A DNA stretch of 64,000 nucleotides, from positions 20,737,001-20,801,000 of the forward strand of contig CM060979.1 of NCBI GenBank assembly GCA_030765065.1, in the 5' to 3' direction. Of this stretch, positions 44,166-55,648 are shown in pieces. The notes beneath the pieces are model-generated. The model was not told where the DNA came from, ran no database searches, and was given only the letters and a program-made list of their open reading frames with translations. Origin of the DNA: Deroplatys truncata (taxonomy: Eukaryota > Arthropoda > Insecta > Mantodea > Mantidae). The translations under genes and the position numbers were made by a program. Every line of letters begins with the position of its first letter. Positions within the stretch are counted from its first letter, which is position 1.

Positions 44166-44375
44166 TGTAAGCCCTTCACCATACTGGGGGTTAACGTTTA
44201 TGCCTCACATTCAGGTCAGAGTTCGAATCTTGGTTAGGGTGAGTTATCCGGGGTTTATCCTGGAAAGTAGAATGTCGGGTAACTTTAAGCTCTATGGGCC
44301 CCGGGCTCATTTGACCACCATTTCACCAACGTAGGTCATTCATTGTTCGATATGACCTACTGGTTAAAGGATATT
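44166..44375 (+). repeat. tRNA-derived SINE, family H
   Basis: A-box-like ACTGGGGGTTAACG and B box AGAGTTCGAATCTTGG, then 'gagttatccggggtttatcc', 'gggccccgggctcatttgac' and a tail 'aaaggatattaaac'. Only one copy in the window. Confidence 0.6.
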
Positions 44376-44612
44376 AAACTATTTTTAAAAATATGAAGTG
44401 TTACATTCACATGACTTTCTCTACCCTCTATTATTTATTAGTGAATATACAAATTGTTCTTACGAAAGCTAATATTTCTATCTACTTCATTTTAATCTAA
44501 ACAAAGCTTTGTAACAATAGCTAAGTTACACATTTCGTTATAGATCAAAAGAGAACAGTGACAGTCAAATGTTTAAGAAGTGGACGCTATATGCTGGCCT
44601 TAAAATTATTTT

Positions 44613-45500
44613 TTACTTTCTCTACTACGTATAGCAAGTAGGGGAAGTATTGTATTCCACCCAAAAATTCGATACCGAGATTTCACCGGAAATACATGTT
44701 TTGAGACCCCCTGAATCCAAAAAAGCATTTTTGGAAACATGTCCGTGTGTCCGTTTGTAAACAGCATAACTCAGAAACGAACAGTCGGATAAACACCAAA
44801 CTTGGTATTTAGGTTCAGTATCTTCCAGAGATGCGACACGAAGGTTTTCAAGAAAATCCCCCCACCCCGGATTACCCTTTACATGGAAGATTTTTCGAAA
44901 ATTTTAATTTTCTCAAAATGGCTCTAACGATTTTGATTAAAATATCATATGTTTAAGATATTTTTATGACAAATGAAATGTATATCTCGAATTTTCTGGG
45001 AATGTCTCCAAAAGTATTCTTCATTGTGAACGACTTTTGCATAACTGGTAAACCATAAGAGATAGACAAAAGTTTACTACACAAAAAATGTAGATTGCGT
45101 TAAAATACACAATTTATGGCATATACATTTTTTTTTGTTGAGGGAACCATTTTCGACATATTGCTTGTTATTCCCTTAAATTTTTCAATACTTTTCTCAA
45201 ATGGGAATTCGTTATTCATTTTTTTGTCTTGGATATGCAAAGAGCATTAATCTGTGGCAAAGGGAATGGTGCTGCACCTAGCAACCAGCTATTAAGAGAT
45301 ATGTATGTGCTTAAAGGCTACTGTTTTTCTATATTGCCCTTGTAAATATATATTCCCCTTACATCTACAAGAAAATTAGCAATAAGATAGAGTCTGCAAA
45401 TGTTTATCTCGATTAACATGAAGTAGATGGAGAATAAGCGTTTGTAAAAATAGTTTGTACAAGAGTAGAGAAAGTCACGTGAGTGTAACACATCAGATTT
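44613..45500 (-). mobile_element. Family A1, full length, minus strand, nested
   Basis: TTTTACTTTCTCTACTACG at the left and 'gtaacacatcagatttt' at the right; all A1 blocks in order. The microsatellite is reduced to GTCCGTGTGTCCG near 44741. A good reference copy. Confidence 0.9.
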
Positions 45501-46046
45501 TGTTTTCATGCAATCGCGAGAAACAATTGAAAATCGATGGGGCTTGAAAAGAATGGCAAAATTATTGAACAATATGAACCATTAATAACGAATATTTTGA
45601 AAATGGCTCATGTCACAAAACGCAAGTTATTTGAAGAAAAAAAACGTGTTTGAAAGAGATCTACATTTCCTGTGTAAGTACGTTTTTATTTACCAGTTAT
45701 ACAAGATTATACAATTCCTTCCGAATGAAGAGGACTTCACTTGTTATTTCCAGAAAATTCAGGACATACAGTTTGTAATGTAAATATCTTTAATATATAA
45801 AAATCGTTAGCCATTTTAGAGAAAATAAATTTCGCAAAATATTCTTGAAAATCTTCGAGTCGCATCTTTGGAAGATATTGAAGTGAAATACCATGTTTGG
45901 TATTTATCAAATTTTTCGTTTTTGAGTAATGCTGTTCAAGGACACACACATGTAGACGTTTTTCTAAAAACCTTTTCTTTTATATTCAGGGAACCAGAAA
46001 ACATGTATTTCCACTGGAATCTCGATATCAAATTATTGGGTGGAAT

Positions 46047-47000
46047 TGAGGCAATATTTTTAACACTTAAATGATATCAGTCTAATTATATAATATAAAA
46101 TATAATAACAGCCCGGCTTAACGCAATATGTGTATAATAATATATAAAGTGTATGTAACAGACATTGTATTATGTTTATATTATTATGTACATTGTTATG
46201 TGAACGTATTACGTAGTTTAACAATGTAGGAGCTGTGAGAATAGAAGCAAGCTGCCTTCCGTAGCAAACAGAATTATAAAGTAGATGCCGAAAGTTGCTA
46301 TCAATGAGGTAACCCTGAGACAACAATAAATTAGAAAGTTTAAAAAGGCTACTACTAATTCTTGGAACAATAATGTAATATTTAAAACAGTTTATAAATA
46401 GGCAATCAAAAACTAGAAAAAGCTTAAGTTAAATAAAAGTATTCTATTGGAGTAGGCTTAGCCAATCAGAGACTTGAAATAGAGGAAATGTACAGATTCA
46501 GGCGAGAGACGCTACAAGGAAGCGTAACCAAGCAGTTCGGTATGGTATGTGTTTAGTGTGAGATATGAAATTTTATTGGGGCGAGAATAATATAAAGTTT
46601 ACGCGTTAAAAAGTACAATTAACAATAATCTCACAGCTCTATAGTAGGATACATCGGTGAAGTGTTATTTAATCGTGTGAAGGATTAATAAAAAAATGTA
46701 CAATACGATTATAATTTGTGTAAGCCTTCATTCTTTAGCCCCACCAGCCCTGCTAAGAGATACGTGCTTTACAAATTACTACTGATGAAGCCGAGGCATA
46801 CATACATAAGTAAAATAAATAAAATAACATAAAAATAAAAGTGAAATTTTAAACGTGGGGCGAAGGCCACCGGAAAGTGTGTATTGTGCGTGGGGCGAAC
46901 ACTCCAAGAAGCAATCTCCCGCAAGTTTGGCATCCATTACGTGTGTGGTCCAAAACAGCTTCAAGTTTGGCGTCCCACACGTGGGGCAGAAACTACTTCA
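46047..47000 (+). mobile_element. Solo LTR fossil, family 2, full length
   Basis: TGAGGCAATATTTTTAACAC at the start, a polyadenylation-like AATAAA about 300 bp before the end, the CACACGTGGGGCAG block, and CTACTTCA at the end. 954 bp. It is inserted in an A2 copy; the flanks GAAT and AAAT may be a worn 4-bp duplication. It sets the family boundaries for the copies at 26500 and 30216. No internal genes. Confidence 0.8.
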
Positions 47001-47049
47001 AAATGCAATACCTTCACTACTTACTAGTATGTGGTTGAGAAATTAAAAA

Positions 47050-47320
47050 ATTGGAGCTCTCGTTAGAATACACAACTTATGTTAATTTTTTTGTGGCATT
47101 AACCATTTCCGAGATATTCTTTGTAATTACTTTCAATTCTCAAATACTTTATACTTTTTTTTGTTTGTTTAAGTGCTTTCGTCGTTGTTCGTTTTTCCTC
47201 GTTATCATGCAAAGAGAACGGAATTTCAAAGCCATCACATGGCCACCCGCTTTTAAAACATTTGGCTAACGCTTAAGCCTGCTGTATTCCCCTTGTACCT
47301 AAACGAAGTTTGTGAGGGGT
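47050..47320 (-). mobile_element. Family A fragment, minus strand
   Basis: 'gttagaatacacaacttatg', 'aaccatttccgagatattct', 'catgcaaagagaacgg' and 'aacatttggctaacgcttaa' follow the A order in reverse. Confidence 0.7.
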
Positions 47321-47984
47321 ACTAAGTAATAGAATAATTATGAGCCTGAGGGAGAAAGTGGCGATAAGAGTATTAGGATAACAATGCTGATTTAGGAAAA
47401 TGAATGTTTACTTTCTTTAGGAAAGCTGTCTCGCTTAGTAACAATACAGAGTATGTTTAAAAACTGGTCATTATACTTGTGTTAGAGTTGCAAGATCTCG
47501 TGGGAAAACAAGGCGTGTCCCCTTCCTTCAATTTGCATCATCAGATTAGGAAGGGATCCATGCAGAGTAATGTTAAAACAAGCTCGGGCACAATGGACTT
47601 TTGTCAATTACTGTTGGAAGGATGTGTGTGCGAGTACGTAATGGGCATTAAACGCAAGGAGAAATCTGCGCTGAGAACGACAGCAGGGGCACTTTCACTA
47701 CGTGTTGCTGCGAAGTCAGTGAAAGTTTTAGGAAAATGGGATCATCACTATATACCTACCTTCTGTTTTGCAGGTTTGGTAGCTTCTCAACACCGGAATA
47801 TCAGGATTATTAGGTTTCGTTCAAACTCGCTTTCATTTTAAAGGCCACTTGTGAGTTTTGTGTTACTCATTGGCAATTAATTTCTAATAATTATCACTCC
47901 AGAGATTACGAGGTTATCGTAAGCTCGAGTGGGATTTATTAAGACTCTTCTACGAATAAAATGTAACATTATTTAAATAAAAAT
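47321..47984. other. No recognised feature
   Basis: A 120-codon open frame (47479-47841, plus) has no family motif and no clear splice or start context. It is not called as a gene. Confidence 0.3.
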
Positions 47985-48289
47985 CTGTTGTGGTACATTC
48001 ACATGCCTTTCTCTACCCTCTAACAAACTATTCATACTACAGCTTATTTTTATATCTACCTCGTTTTAATCCAAATAAACCTTTGCAGAAATAGCTACAT
48101 TACACATTTCGTTATAGATACAAAGAGAACAGCGATAGTCAAATGTTTAACAACTGGACGCTATATGCTGGCCTTAAAATTCCATACTGTTTCCATGAAA
48201 TCGCGAGAAATAAGTGAATGTGGACCGGAAGTGAACAATTCAAACCATTAATAACCAGTTATACAAGTTTCAAGATCAGTAACTTATGC

Positions 48290-48470
48290 AATTGTTATTG
48301 ACAAAACTCCAATACAAAGAAATGGTGCAAGATGGATTGGCGGCAGAGTTCTATGGTGACGGTATCCAAAAGCTGGTACCACTACTGAACAGGTGTGTGG
48401 ACATTAATGGTGACTATGTAGAAAAATAAAATAATGCTATAAGAAAAAGGGCCTTACTTAAAAAAAGGAC
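48290..48470 (+). pseudogene. Mariner-type transposase C-terminal fragment
   Basis: DGLAAEFYGDGIQKLVPLLN then RCVDINGDYVEK and a stop at about 48430. The (C)INGDYVEK ending is typical of mariner transposases. Nothing of the catalytic domain remains. It lies inside an A2 copy. Confidence 0.75.
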
Positions 48471-48595
48471 TCACGTATTTTAATCAAAATAACCATTTAA
48501 TAAAAATAATTTTTTTCGAAAAAAATGTTCCATATAAAGCGTAATTGTGGGTGGGGGGATTTCTTGAAACTCTTCGTGTGGCATCCTTGGAATAT

Positions 48596-48856
48596 TCATT
48601 CATTATCTGTTTACCCTCCTCTTATGTAGGACTTAACACCCCCCAGGACTTACAAGCGGGTGCCTGGGGTCAGAGGCCCGTCGAGGAGCAGACTCTCATG
48701 GATCAGACAGAGCATCCAGGATGGGTGATTAGCCCAATGCCTGGTATGGGATGAAGAAAGGAGATGAAACGAAATGTTGGTGAAATGGATGAAAGGAAAG
48801 GTGATGATGGAGCAGTTGGTGGAATGAATGGCGGGGGAAACCGGAGACGGCGCCGC
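48596..48856 (-). repeat. tRNA-Leu/Ser-like SINE (family L), shortened, exact duplication
   Basis: The exact 14-bp duplication CATCCTTGGAATAT (48582-48595 and 48857-48870) brackets it. The body matches the copies at 13655 and 21730, but the tRNA promoter between GGCGGCGCCG and 'tccggtttcccc' is deleted, so the A and B boxes are gone. Confidence 0.85.
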
Positions 48857-48957
48857 CATCCTTGGAATATACTGAACTTAAATACCACATTTGGTATTTA
48901 TCCGACTTTTCGTTTTTCAGTTATGCCGTTCACACGCACGAACCTTTTTCTAAAAAT

Positions 48958-49770
48958 CGCGTGACTTTCTCTACTCTTGTACAAACTATTTTTACAAACG
49001 CTTATTCTCCATATGCTTCATGTTTATCGAGATGTTAATCTTATTGCTAATTTTCTTGTAGATGCAAGGGGAATATGGTAGGCTTTAAGCAATAGTCAAA
49101 TATGTTAAGAGCTGGTTGCTATGTGGAGTATTCCATTCTCTTTGCATTACCAGGACAAAAAAAAATTATTAATTCCTATTTGTGAAAAAGTATAAGTATC
49201 GGAAAATTTATGGGAATAACAAGCAATATCTCGAAAATGGCTCACTCAACAACAAAAAATGTATGTGACATAAATTGTGTATTTTAACGCGATCTACATT
49301 TTTTGTGTAGTAAAGTTTTGTCTATCTCTTATGGTTTACCAGTTATGCAAAAGTCATTCACAACGAAGAATACTTTTGAAGACATTCCCAGAAAATTCGA
49401 GATATACAATTCATTTGCCATAAAAATGTCTGAAACTTATAGTATTTTATTCAAAATCGTTAGCCATTTTTGAGAAAATTAAAATTTTCGAAAAATGTTC
49501 CATGTAAAGGGTAATCTGGGGTGGGAGGATTTTCTTTAAAACCTTTGTGTCGCATCTCTAGAAGATGCTGAACCTAAATACCAAGTTTGGTGTTTATCCG
49601 ACTGTTCGTTTCTGAGTTATGCTGTTCACACACACGGACATGTTTCCAAAAATGCTTTTTTTGGATTCAGGGTATCTCAAAACATGTATTTCCGGTGAAA
49701 TCTCGGTATCGAATTTTTGGGTGGAATACAATACTTCCCCTACTTACTATACGTAGTAGAGAAAGTAAAA
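48958..49770 (+). mobile_element. Family A1, first unit of a tandem run
   Basis: Starts at GTGACTTTCTCTACTCTTG, lacking the outermost 5' 25 bp. All A1 blocks are present, microsatellite reduced to CACACACGGACATG (49626), 3' end TACGTAGTAGAGAAAGTAAA. Its 3' end is followed at once by a second A1 unit. Confidence 0.85.
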
Positions 49771-50398
49771 ATATGAATTCCTATTTGAGAAAAAGTATAA
49801 GTATCGGACAATTTATGGGAATAACAAGCAATATCTCGAAAATGACTCGCTCAAAAAAAATGTATTTGACATAAATTGTGTATTTTAACGTGATCTACAT
49901 TTTTTGTGTAGTAAAATTTTGTGTATCGCTTATGGTTTACCAGTTATGCAAAAGTCATTCACAATGAAGAATACTTTTGGAGACATTCCCAGAAATCTCG
50001 AGATATACAATTCATTTGCCATAAAAATGTCTGAAACTTATTGTATTTTATTCAAAACCGATGGAGCCATTTTTAAGAAAATTAAAATTTTCGAAAAATG
50101 TCCCATGTAAAGGGTAATCTGGGGTGGGGGATTTTCTTGAAAACCGTTGTGTCGAATCTCTAGAAGATGCTGAACCTAAATACCAAGTTTGGTGTTTATC
50201 CGACTGTTCGTTTCCGAGTTATGCTGTTCACAGGCGCGCGCGCGCACACACACACACGCGCGCGGACATGTTTCCAAAAATGCTTTTTTTGGATTCAGGG
50301 GGCCTCAAAACATATATTTTCGGTGAAATATCGGTATCGAATTTTTGGGTGGAATACAATACTTTCCCTACTTGCTATACATGGTAGAGAAAGTAAAA
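49771..50398 (+). mobile_element. Family A1, second tandem unit, 5'-truncated
   Basis: Begins inside A1 ('gaattcctatttgagaaaaa') and runs to a complete 3' end. It shares private variants with the previous unit ('atgtctgaaacttat', 'gaagatgctgaacc'), so it arose by local duplication of about 600 bp. Microsatellite mixed CG/CA at about 50232-50266. Confidence 0.85.
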
Positions 50399-51153
50399 AT
50401 GTTTTTTTTTTTATTCACGTATATTTCCGGTGAAATCTCCGTATAGAATTTTTGGGTGCAATACAATATACCAGCGGTTCCCAAACTGTGGGTCGCGACC
50501 CTCAAGAGGGCCGCGGAATACTACCTGGGATGGTCGCAGTGGATATTTGGAATTATTAATAAATCATTTTTATTGTTAATTATTATTTTAACAATGGGGA
50601 AAATGGAATTTAGTCGCCTATTACGTATTACATTTAAACTGAATCATGTTTTGTATTTAAGAAGCATATTAATACTACAATTTCACAGTAAATGCACATG
50701 TACAATTTTATTTAAACCATTAATTATTACACTGCACATTAAGGATGATAAGTATGAGCCTGTTTGCTATTAATTAATCGTTCAATGTCTGGCTGTATAT
50801 TAGTCACACACATTATCTATTCCTAGATTTACTCTTGAAGTTCATCATTGACGAAAATCCAGTTTCGCAGAGATATGAGGTGAATAAGCACATTTAGTGT
50901 GGCAGACACCAGGGTATCCTGTTCTTCTTGCTGGCCAGAACTGATACACATCTACCTTCTGGAACTTTGGTCTGAAGAAAGCTCAATTAATTTATCCTTT
51001 AATTTCAAAACTTGCAAATTAATGATTAAACAGCGAAGTGAATGGAGGGGTCGCCAATAATTTCATTATCGAAAAGGGGGACGTGTGCGCAAGAAGTTTA
51101 GGAACCGTTGCAACATACAATACTTCCCCTACTTACGATACGTAGTAGAGAAA
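50399..51153 (+). mobile_element. Family A1, third tandem unit (3' end only), split by hAT
   Basis: 50399-50471 ('attcacgtatatttccggtg', 'tttttgggtgcaatacaata') and 51111-51153 ('acatacaatacttcccctac', CGTAGTAGAGAAAGTAA) are contiguous in intact copies. The hAT element lies between. Confidence 0.8.
50472..51110 (-). mobile_element. hAT element (Charlie/ZBED-type), internally deleted
   Basis: Ends CAGCGGTTCCCAAACTGTGG and, inverted, CAACGGTTCCTAAACTTC. 8-bp target duplication CAATATAC/CAACATAC (one mismatch) at 50464-50471 and 51111-51118. The minus strand keeps a transposase C-terminal fragment near 50745-50880 (a SSMMNFKSKSRNR-like stretch, then TNIQPDIERLINSKQA), as in ZBED5-like hAT proteins. 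639 bp, not autonomous. Confidence 0.9.
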
Positions 51154-51261
51154 GTAATAATTATTTGTTACTTGTATTGTTTAAAATGAAATCACCATTG
51201 TGTCAGCTGTCAGATTACAGCATACTAACCAGCGCTATGAAAAGGGGTGGTGAGAAAAAGT

Positions 51262-51700
51262 ATGTAGTAGGTAGAGAAGGTACTGCATTCCGCAAAAAAT
51301 TCGATACCGAGATTTCAGCACAATACGTTTGGAGGCCCCTGGAATAAAAAAGCATTTTTAGAAAAAGGTTCGTGTGTGTGTCTGTCTAAGTATTTAAGTT
51401 CAGAATCTTCCAAGGATGTGACACAAAGATACCTCCATCTCCAACTACGTTTACATGCAACATTTTTCTAAATTTTTTATTTTCTCAAAAATGACTTAAC
51501 GGTTTTGATTAAAATACCATACATTAAAAATATTTATATGGCAAACAAAATGTATGTCTTGAATTTTCTGGGAATAGACTATATAGTCCCGTTCATTCTG
51601 AAGGAATTTTGTAGAATCTTGTATACACACACACCCACCTATTTTTCTACAAATGCTTGGCCTCTCTATATCAAATTTTGGATGAAGCAGTGGAGAAAGT
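51262..51700. mobile_element. Family A inverted pair sharing one microsatellite
   Basis: 51262-51625 is A2 in reverse ('gtaggtagagaaggtactgc' to 'attttgtagaatcttgtata'). 51626-51700 is an A 3' end in forward orientation, from the (CA)n through 'tttttctacaaatgctt' to 'agtggagaaagtaaaaa'. Another facing arrangement. Confidence 0.7.
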
Positions 51701-52414
51701 AAAAATTTTATATAAGAACACTCAGCATTCCGAAATGAATTACTACCACATTTTTTATTCCTCTCTTGATTTTGCAACAGTACTGAAAATAAATAATATC
51801 AGGGTTTGTATCTGTTTTCATAAATGCATAATGTGAACACAAAAAATAAATTACCATTCACAAGGAATGTCACTAAACAGAAAAGATAGTCTCTATGGCC
51901 TTAAACTATAAGTGAAGCAGGTCTACTCTTGAAGCTGTAGGAATGAATAACTTAAGATGCTGATAATTTATTGCCAGAAATAAAATGCACTCTCATATAA
52001 TTTAAAGCACTTGCTATAAATTTCTGGCAACATTTTAAACTTAAGTTTCTTTTTTCTTTTAAATTAACATTTAAAGCTTTGATATATCAAAGAGGCAATG
52101 TGTCATTTTTGTTGAAAGTTATATTTTCACTTAGGTGCCAAGTACCTTGTAAGCATTCAAACCAGCATGGGTAGATGATGTGAGTGCATACCCCAAAGGG
52201 GGCATGTGTCATTGTCACATATGGGATGTCATTACATGTTTAAAAGTGTCCAATTCTTTTCAAGCAATTAAAATGAAAATCCACAATTTCCATAACATTT
52301 AAACAGGCAGCAGATGAACTGCTAAACTTAGTCAATAAGGATAGAAGGTGAAAAACCTGGAGTACTAAGTATTGCGAAAACTTTCAATGAACTGGAGCCA
52401 TGTAAATGAATAAA
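51701..52414. other. No recognised feature
   Basis: AT-rich, no gene or repeat recognised. Confidence 0.3.
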
Positions 52415-52665
52415 CTTTTTTTTTTACTCTATTTTACTTTTTGTAGCTTTAACTCCATGGTCATATCGCGTTGGTGGATAACTCTTAGAACGATATGTGA
52501 TGGATAGTTAGCCTTCCAGGTCTCATCCCTGTAACCACCCGCTCCGTCATGTGTCAGAGACATAGCTACTGAATCTTCTGCTTCATCCAGTCCAACCGCC
52601 GTTCCCATATAAAGCAGACATTAGCCTTTTAGGTCTCATCCCTATTGTCTCAGAGAGATGAAGGG
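52415..52665 (-). repeat. SINE family E, 3' part, minus strand
   Basis: The reverse complement shares the E core ('gatgagacctaaaagg', 'ggttggactggat', 'gatgagacctggaaggctaa', 'catatcgttctaagagt') and its 3' end 'gcgatatgaccatggagtta'. The head is missing. An A-rich tail lies at 52418-52450 in this orientation. Confidence 0.7.
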
Positions 52666-53070
52666 AATAATAATAATATTTAATCGTAATTTAACTATTA
52701 CAAAGTAACAGACATCATCGTTATCACATTCTAAAACACTAGATCATCTGGATTTGTCTCTTCACACCTCTTAATAATATAAATTGTTTTAGTTTTTAAC
52801 CAGTGTTTAAGTACTTTAGTAGGTCTATTTGAGATCACATTACTTGCATTTTTATTAAACCACTTAATTCCCATATGTTTAAAGCTATTCTGAATTTTAC
52901 TCAGTCTGACAAAAGCAAGATCTAAATTATGTTTATTTCTTGTTTCGTATTGTGGACATCTGATCTAGAATTAAAAGTATGTTTAACATACTCCAGTACC
53001 TGTAATATAAAAAGACTAGTCAACGTCATAATATTTAAATGAAGTGTGGTTTACAAGATTCTGTGCTTTT
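52666..53070. other. No recognised feature
   Basis: AT-rich. It may hold the downstream part of the LINE that the A1 copy at 53071 separates from the fragment at 53885, but no motif is readable. Confidence 0.3.
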
Positions 53071-53884
53071 TTACTTTCTCTACTATGTATAGTAAGTAGG
53101 GGAAGTATTGTATTCCACCCAAAAATTTGATACCGAGATTTCACCGGAAATATATATTTTGAGACCCCCTGAATCCAAAAAAAGCATTTTTGGAAACATG
53201 TCCGTGTGTGTGTGAACAGCATAACTCAGAAACGAACATTCAGATAAACACCAAACTTGGTATTTAGGTTCAGTATCTTCCAGAGATGTGACACGAAGGT
53301 TATCAAGAAAATCCCCCCACCCCAGATTACCCTTTACATGGAACACTTTTCAAAAATGGCTCTAACGATTTTTATTAAAATATCATATGTTTTAATATAT
53401 TTTCATGACAAATGAAATGTATATCTCTAATTTTCTGGGAATGTCTGCAAAAGTATTCTTCATTGTGAACGACTTTTGCACAACTGGTAAACCATAAGAG
53501 ATAGACAAAATTTTACTACACAAAAATTGTAGATCGCGTTAAAATACACAATTTATGTCATATACATTTTTTTTTTTTTTATTGAGTGAAGCATTTTCGA
53601 GATATTGCTTGTTATTCCCTTAAATTTTCCAATACTTTTTCTCAAATGGGAATTCGTCATTCTTTTTTTTTTTTTTACGTACTGGACATGCAAAGAGACT
53701 GGAATGCGCCACTAGCAACCAGCTCTTAAAAGATTTGACTGTCGCTTAAACTCTACCACATTCCCCTTGCACCTAGAAGAAAATTAACAGTAAGATTAAC
53801 ATGAAGCATATGGAGAATAATCGTTTTTAAAAATAGTTTGTACAAGAGTAGAGAAAGTCATGTGAGTGTAACACATCAGATTTT
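53071..53884 (-). mobile_element. Family A1, full length, minus strand
   Basis: TTTACTTTCTCTACTATG at the left and 'gtaacacatcagattttt' at the right; all A1 blocks. It lies directly at the end of a LINE reverse transcriptase fragment read on the same strand. Confidence 0.9.
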
Positions 53885-54540
53885 TATACCCTTTATTACT
53901 CTTATGACCTTTTCTTTGGCAGAGGAAAACCTGTTTAGCACAAGTAGAGTTACTCCATATCAGACCATATTGTAAATGAGTATGAAACAAGGCATAATAT
54001 GCCTTAAGTATCAGGTCAATATTGGTTGTATGTAATTTTAACTTCCTTATTAAATATGTGTACACGCAGCTAGCTTTTGTATGAGTGCCCAATTTAACCT
54101 TTTTGTAAGTAAATCCATAGTGATTTTACATGCTTGTCATTACTATTTAAACTAAAAACAATATTCTATGTTTTTGCTATGTTAATATTAATTTGTTGAT
54201 TTTGAACCAAACTTCGGACTAACACATACTGGTTTAGCTGTTCTATCATATCAATTTTATATTTGATGTTAGAATAATTGAATCATCCGCATATACAAGG
54301 CAGATAACAAGGCAAGTCATTCATGTATATTATAAACAAAAGTGGAAGTGTTGATGACAACAGGATCAAGTAAGAAAAGAAAGGGGGGGGCAGACTTGGC
54401 TATGGTAGATACATGTCAGGTAAAACAAGAATTTTACTATAAATTTGTATGTAGCAGAGTTTACTGTTTTCCAGTACAAATTTTAATAAGCCGAGCATTT
54501 TTGTAAAGTAATCTGTCTATATTCGAAGACTTTACATTAC
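53885..54540 (-). pseudogene. LINE reverse transcriptase fragment (Jockey/CR1-like)
   Basis: On the minus strand, in shifting frames: PLLFIIYMNDLPCYLP, then YADDSIIL (the catalytic Asp pair of the palm), IDMIEQLNQYVL, ININIAKT and, in the clearest frame (53885-54092), YLIRKLKLHTTNIDLILKAY and ALFHTHLQYGLIWSNST with FLCQRKGHK. These are the RT palm motif and the region C-terminal to it in Jockey/CR1-type LINEs. Endonuclease and 3' end not seen; the A1 copy truncates it. Confidence 0.85.
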
Positions 54541-55640
54541 TTTAAATAACATTGTTACAAAAAATGACAAAATTTATTTATAATGTTGTCATAAAGGTAG
54601 TTGGTTTACTTGGTTTAGATAATGTAAAAATAAAAATAGTACACCTCCATTGAAGTATCCATGTACACTTGGCACCTAGACCTAAGCCAGTTTCATGGTT
54701 TCAATGTTCCCTTGATTCATTGCTATGTTGACTAAACACATTTATGTAAGGCACTGATCAAGCAAGAATATCCAACAAAGCAAAACAAAACCATCTATTT
54801 CAGTGTTTTCTTAGAAATTATGGCCAGTATGTATGACATTGTTACAGGAGATAACACATGGAACTTATAAGCTCCTTTCACAATTTATTTTTAATGCTAT
54901 CATAAAGATGGTTGGTTTATACAGTCTTTCTCGAATAACTCTGTTTCTTGTTTTTCGCACTTAACCTCTGTGGTATTTCAAGGCTTTATTTATGCTGTCC
55001 TTTTACTCATAGGTCATCCACTTACACTAGATAATTCGAACATTAGCTAATATGACGACTTTTACGTTTGCTTATAATATCTTTATCAGTTGCTCTCAAG
55101 TCTTTTGCTAGAAAAACAATAAAATATACATGTTGAATCTATAATTATATTGATGCAAAGGCCTATAGAATAAACTTAATAATAGTGGTTGGACAGTTAA
55201 TGACACCTTCCTCTCGTTGTGTGTGTTCCAGTTGCTTTCATCCCAACGTCCAGTCCCAAAAAGCACTTCTTCTTAGATATTGTAAAAATATAAACGGTAC
55301 ACCTCATTGCAGTATCTAGCACTTACACCTAAGCCACAAGGTTCATGTTAGCACCAGCGGCTATAACAGAGGCTCAAGTTGTTATAAGAAGCAATCACTC
55401 AAAGATCAATGGCTTCAATTGTCTTTCCCTTTTTTTCTTGCGAGTATTCACATTATTTCTTACTATGTTGAAATTCCATTCATATTGTTTCTGACTAAAC
55501 ACACTTATATAAGGCAACAGTTTAATCTTATGTAAGGCACTGATCAAAAATATCCAACAAAGCTTTAAAAAAAACCCTGCATTTATTTCATTGTTTTCTT
55601 AGAAATTATGACCAGTATATATGACATTTTTGTAACTAGT
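54541..55640. repeat. Local imperfect duplications
   Basis: Two stretches resemble each other: 54610-54860 and 55265-55640 share 'ttagataatgtaaaaata'-like words, 'ctgactaaacacactta', 'aaggcactgatca', 'atatccaacaaagc' and 'gttttcttagaaattatg'. A shorter piece recurs at 54545-54610 and 54835-54925 ('tcataaaggtagttggttta'). No coding potential. If 55649-55809 is a real terminal exon, this is its downstream region. Confidence 0.65.
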
Positions 55641-55648
55641 TTGTTTCA

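Larger units (their letters stand above)
44388..47047 (+). mobile_element. Family A2 copy carrying an A1 copy and a solo LTR
   Basis: Pieces: 44388-44611 (5' end to 'tatgctggccttaaaat'), 45501-46046 ('catgcaatcgcgagaaac' to 'attattgggtggaat') and 47001-47047 (GCAATACCTTCACTACTTAC to the end). They reconstruct a standard A2 order, so the two insertions are later events. Confidence 0.85.
47985..48957 (+). mobile_element. Family A2 copy with two internal insertions
   Basis: 5' ATCTGTTGTGGTACATTCAC with CTTTCTCTACCCTCTAAC; A2 blocks to 'caaaccattaataacc'; then a transposase fragment (48290-48470), A2 again from 'tattttaatcaaaataacca', a SINE L, and 'tttatccgacttttcgtttt' up to the microsatellite, where an A1 copy starts. 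Confidence 0.8.

Noticed and set aside
47479-47841. 120-residue plus-strand open frame
   Set aside because: No recognised domain, no splice or promoter context, and length within chance expectation for this much sequence.
54541-55640. CRISPR-like or satellite array
   Set aside because: Only two or three diverged units with unequal spacing; eukaryotic context; better read as a local duplication.
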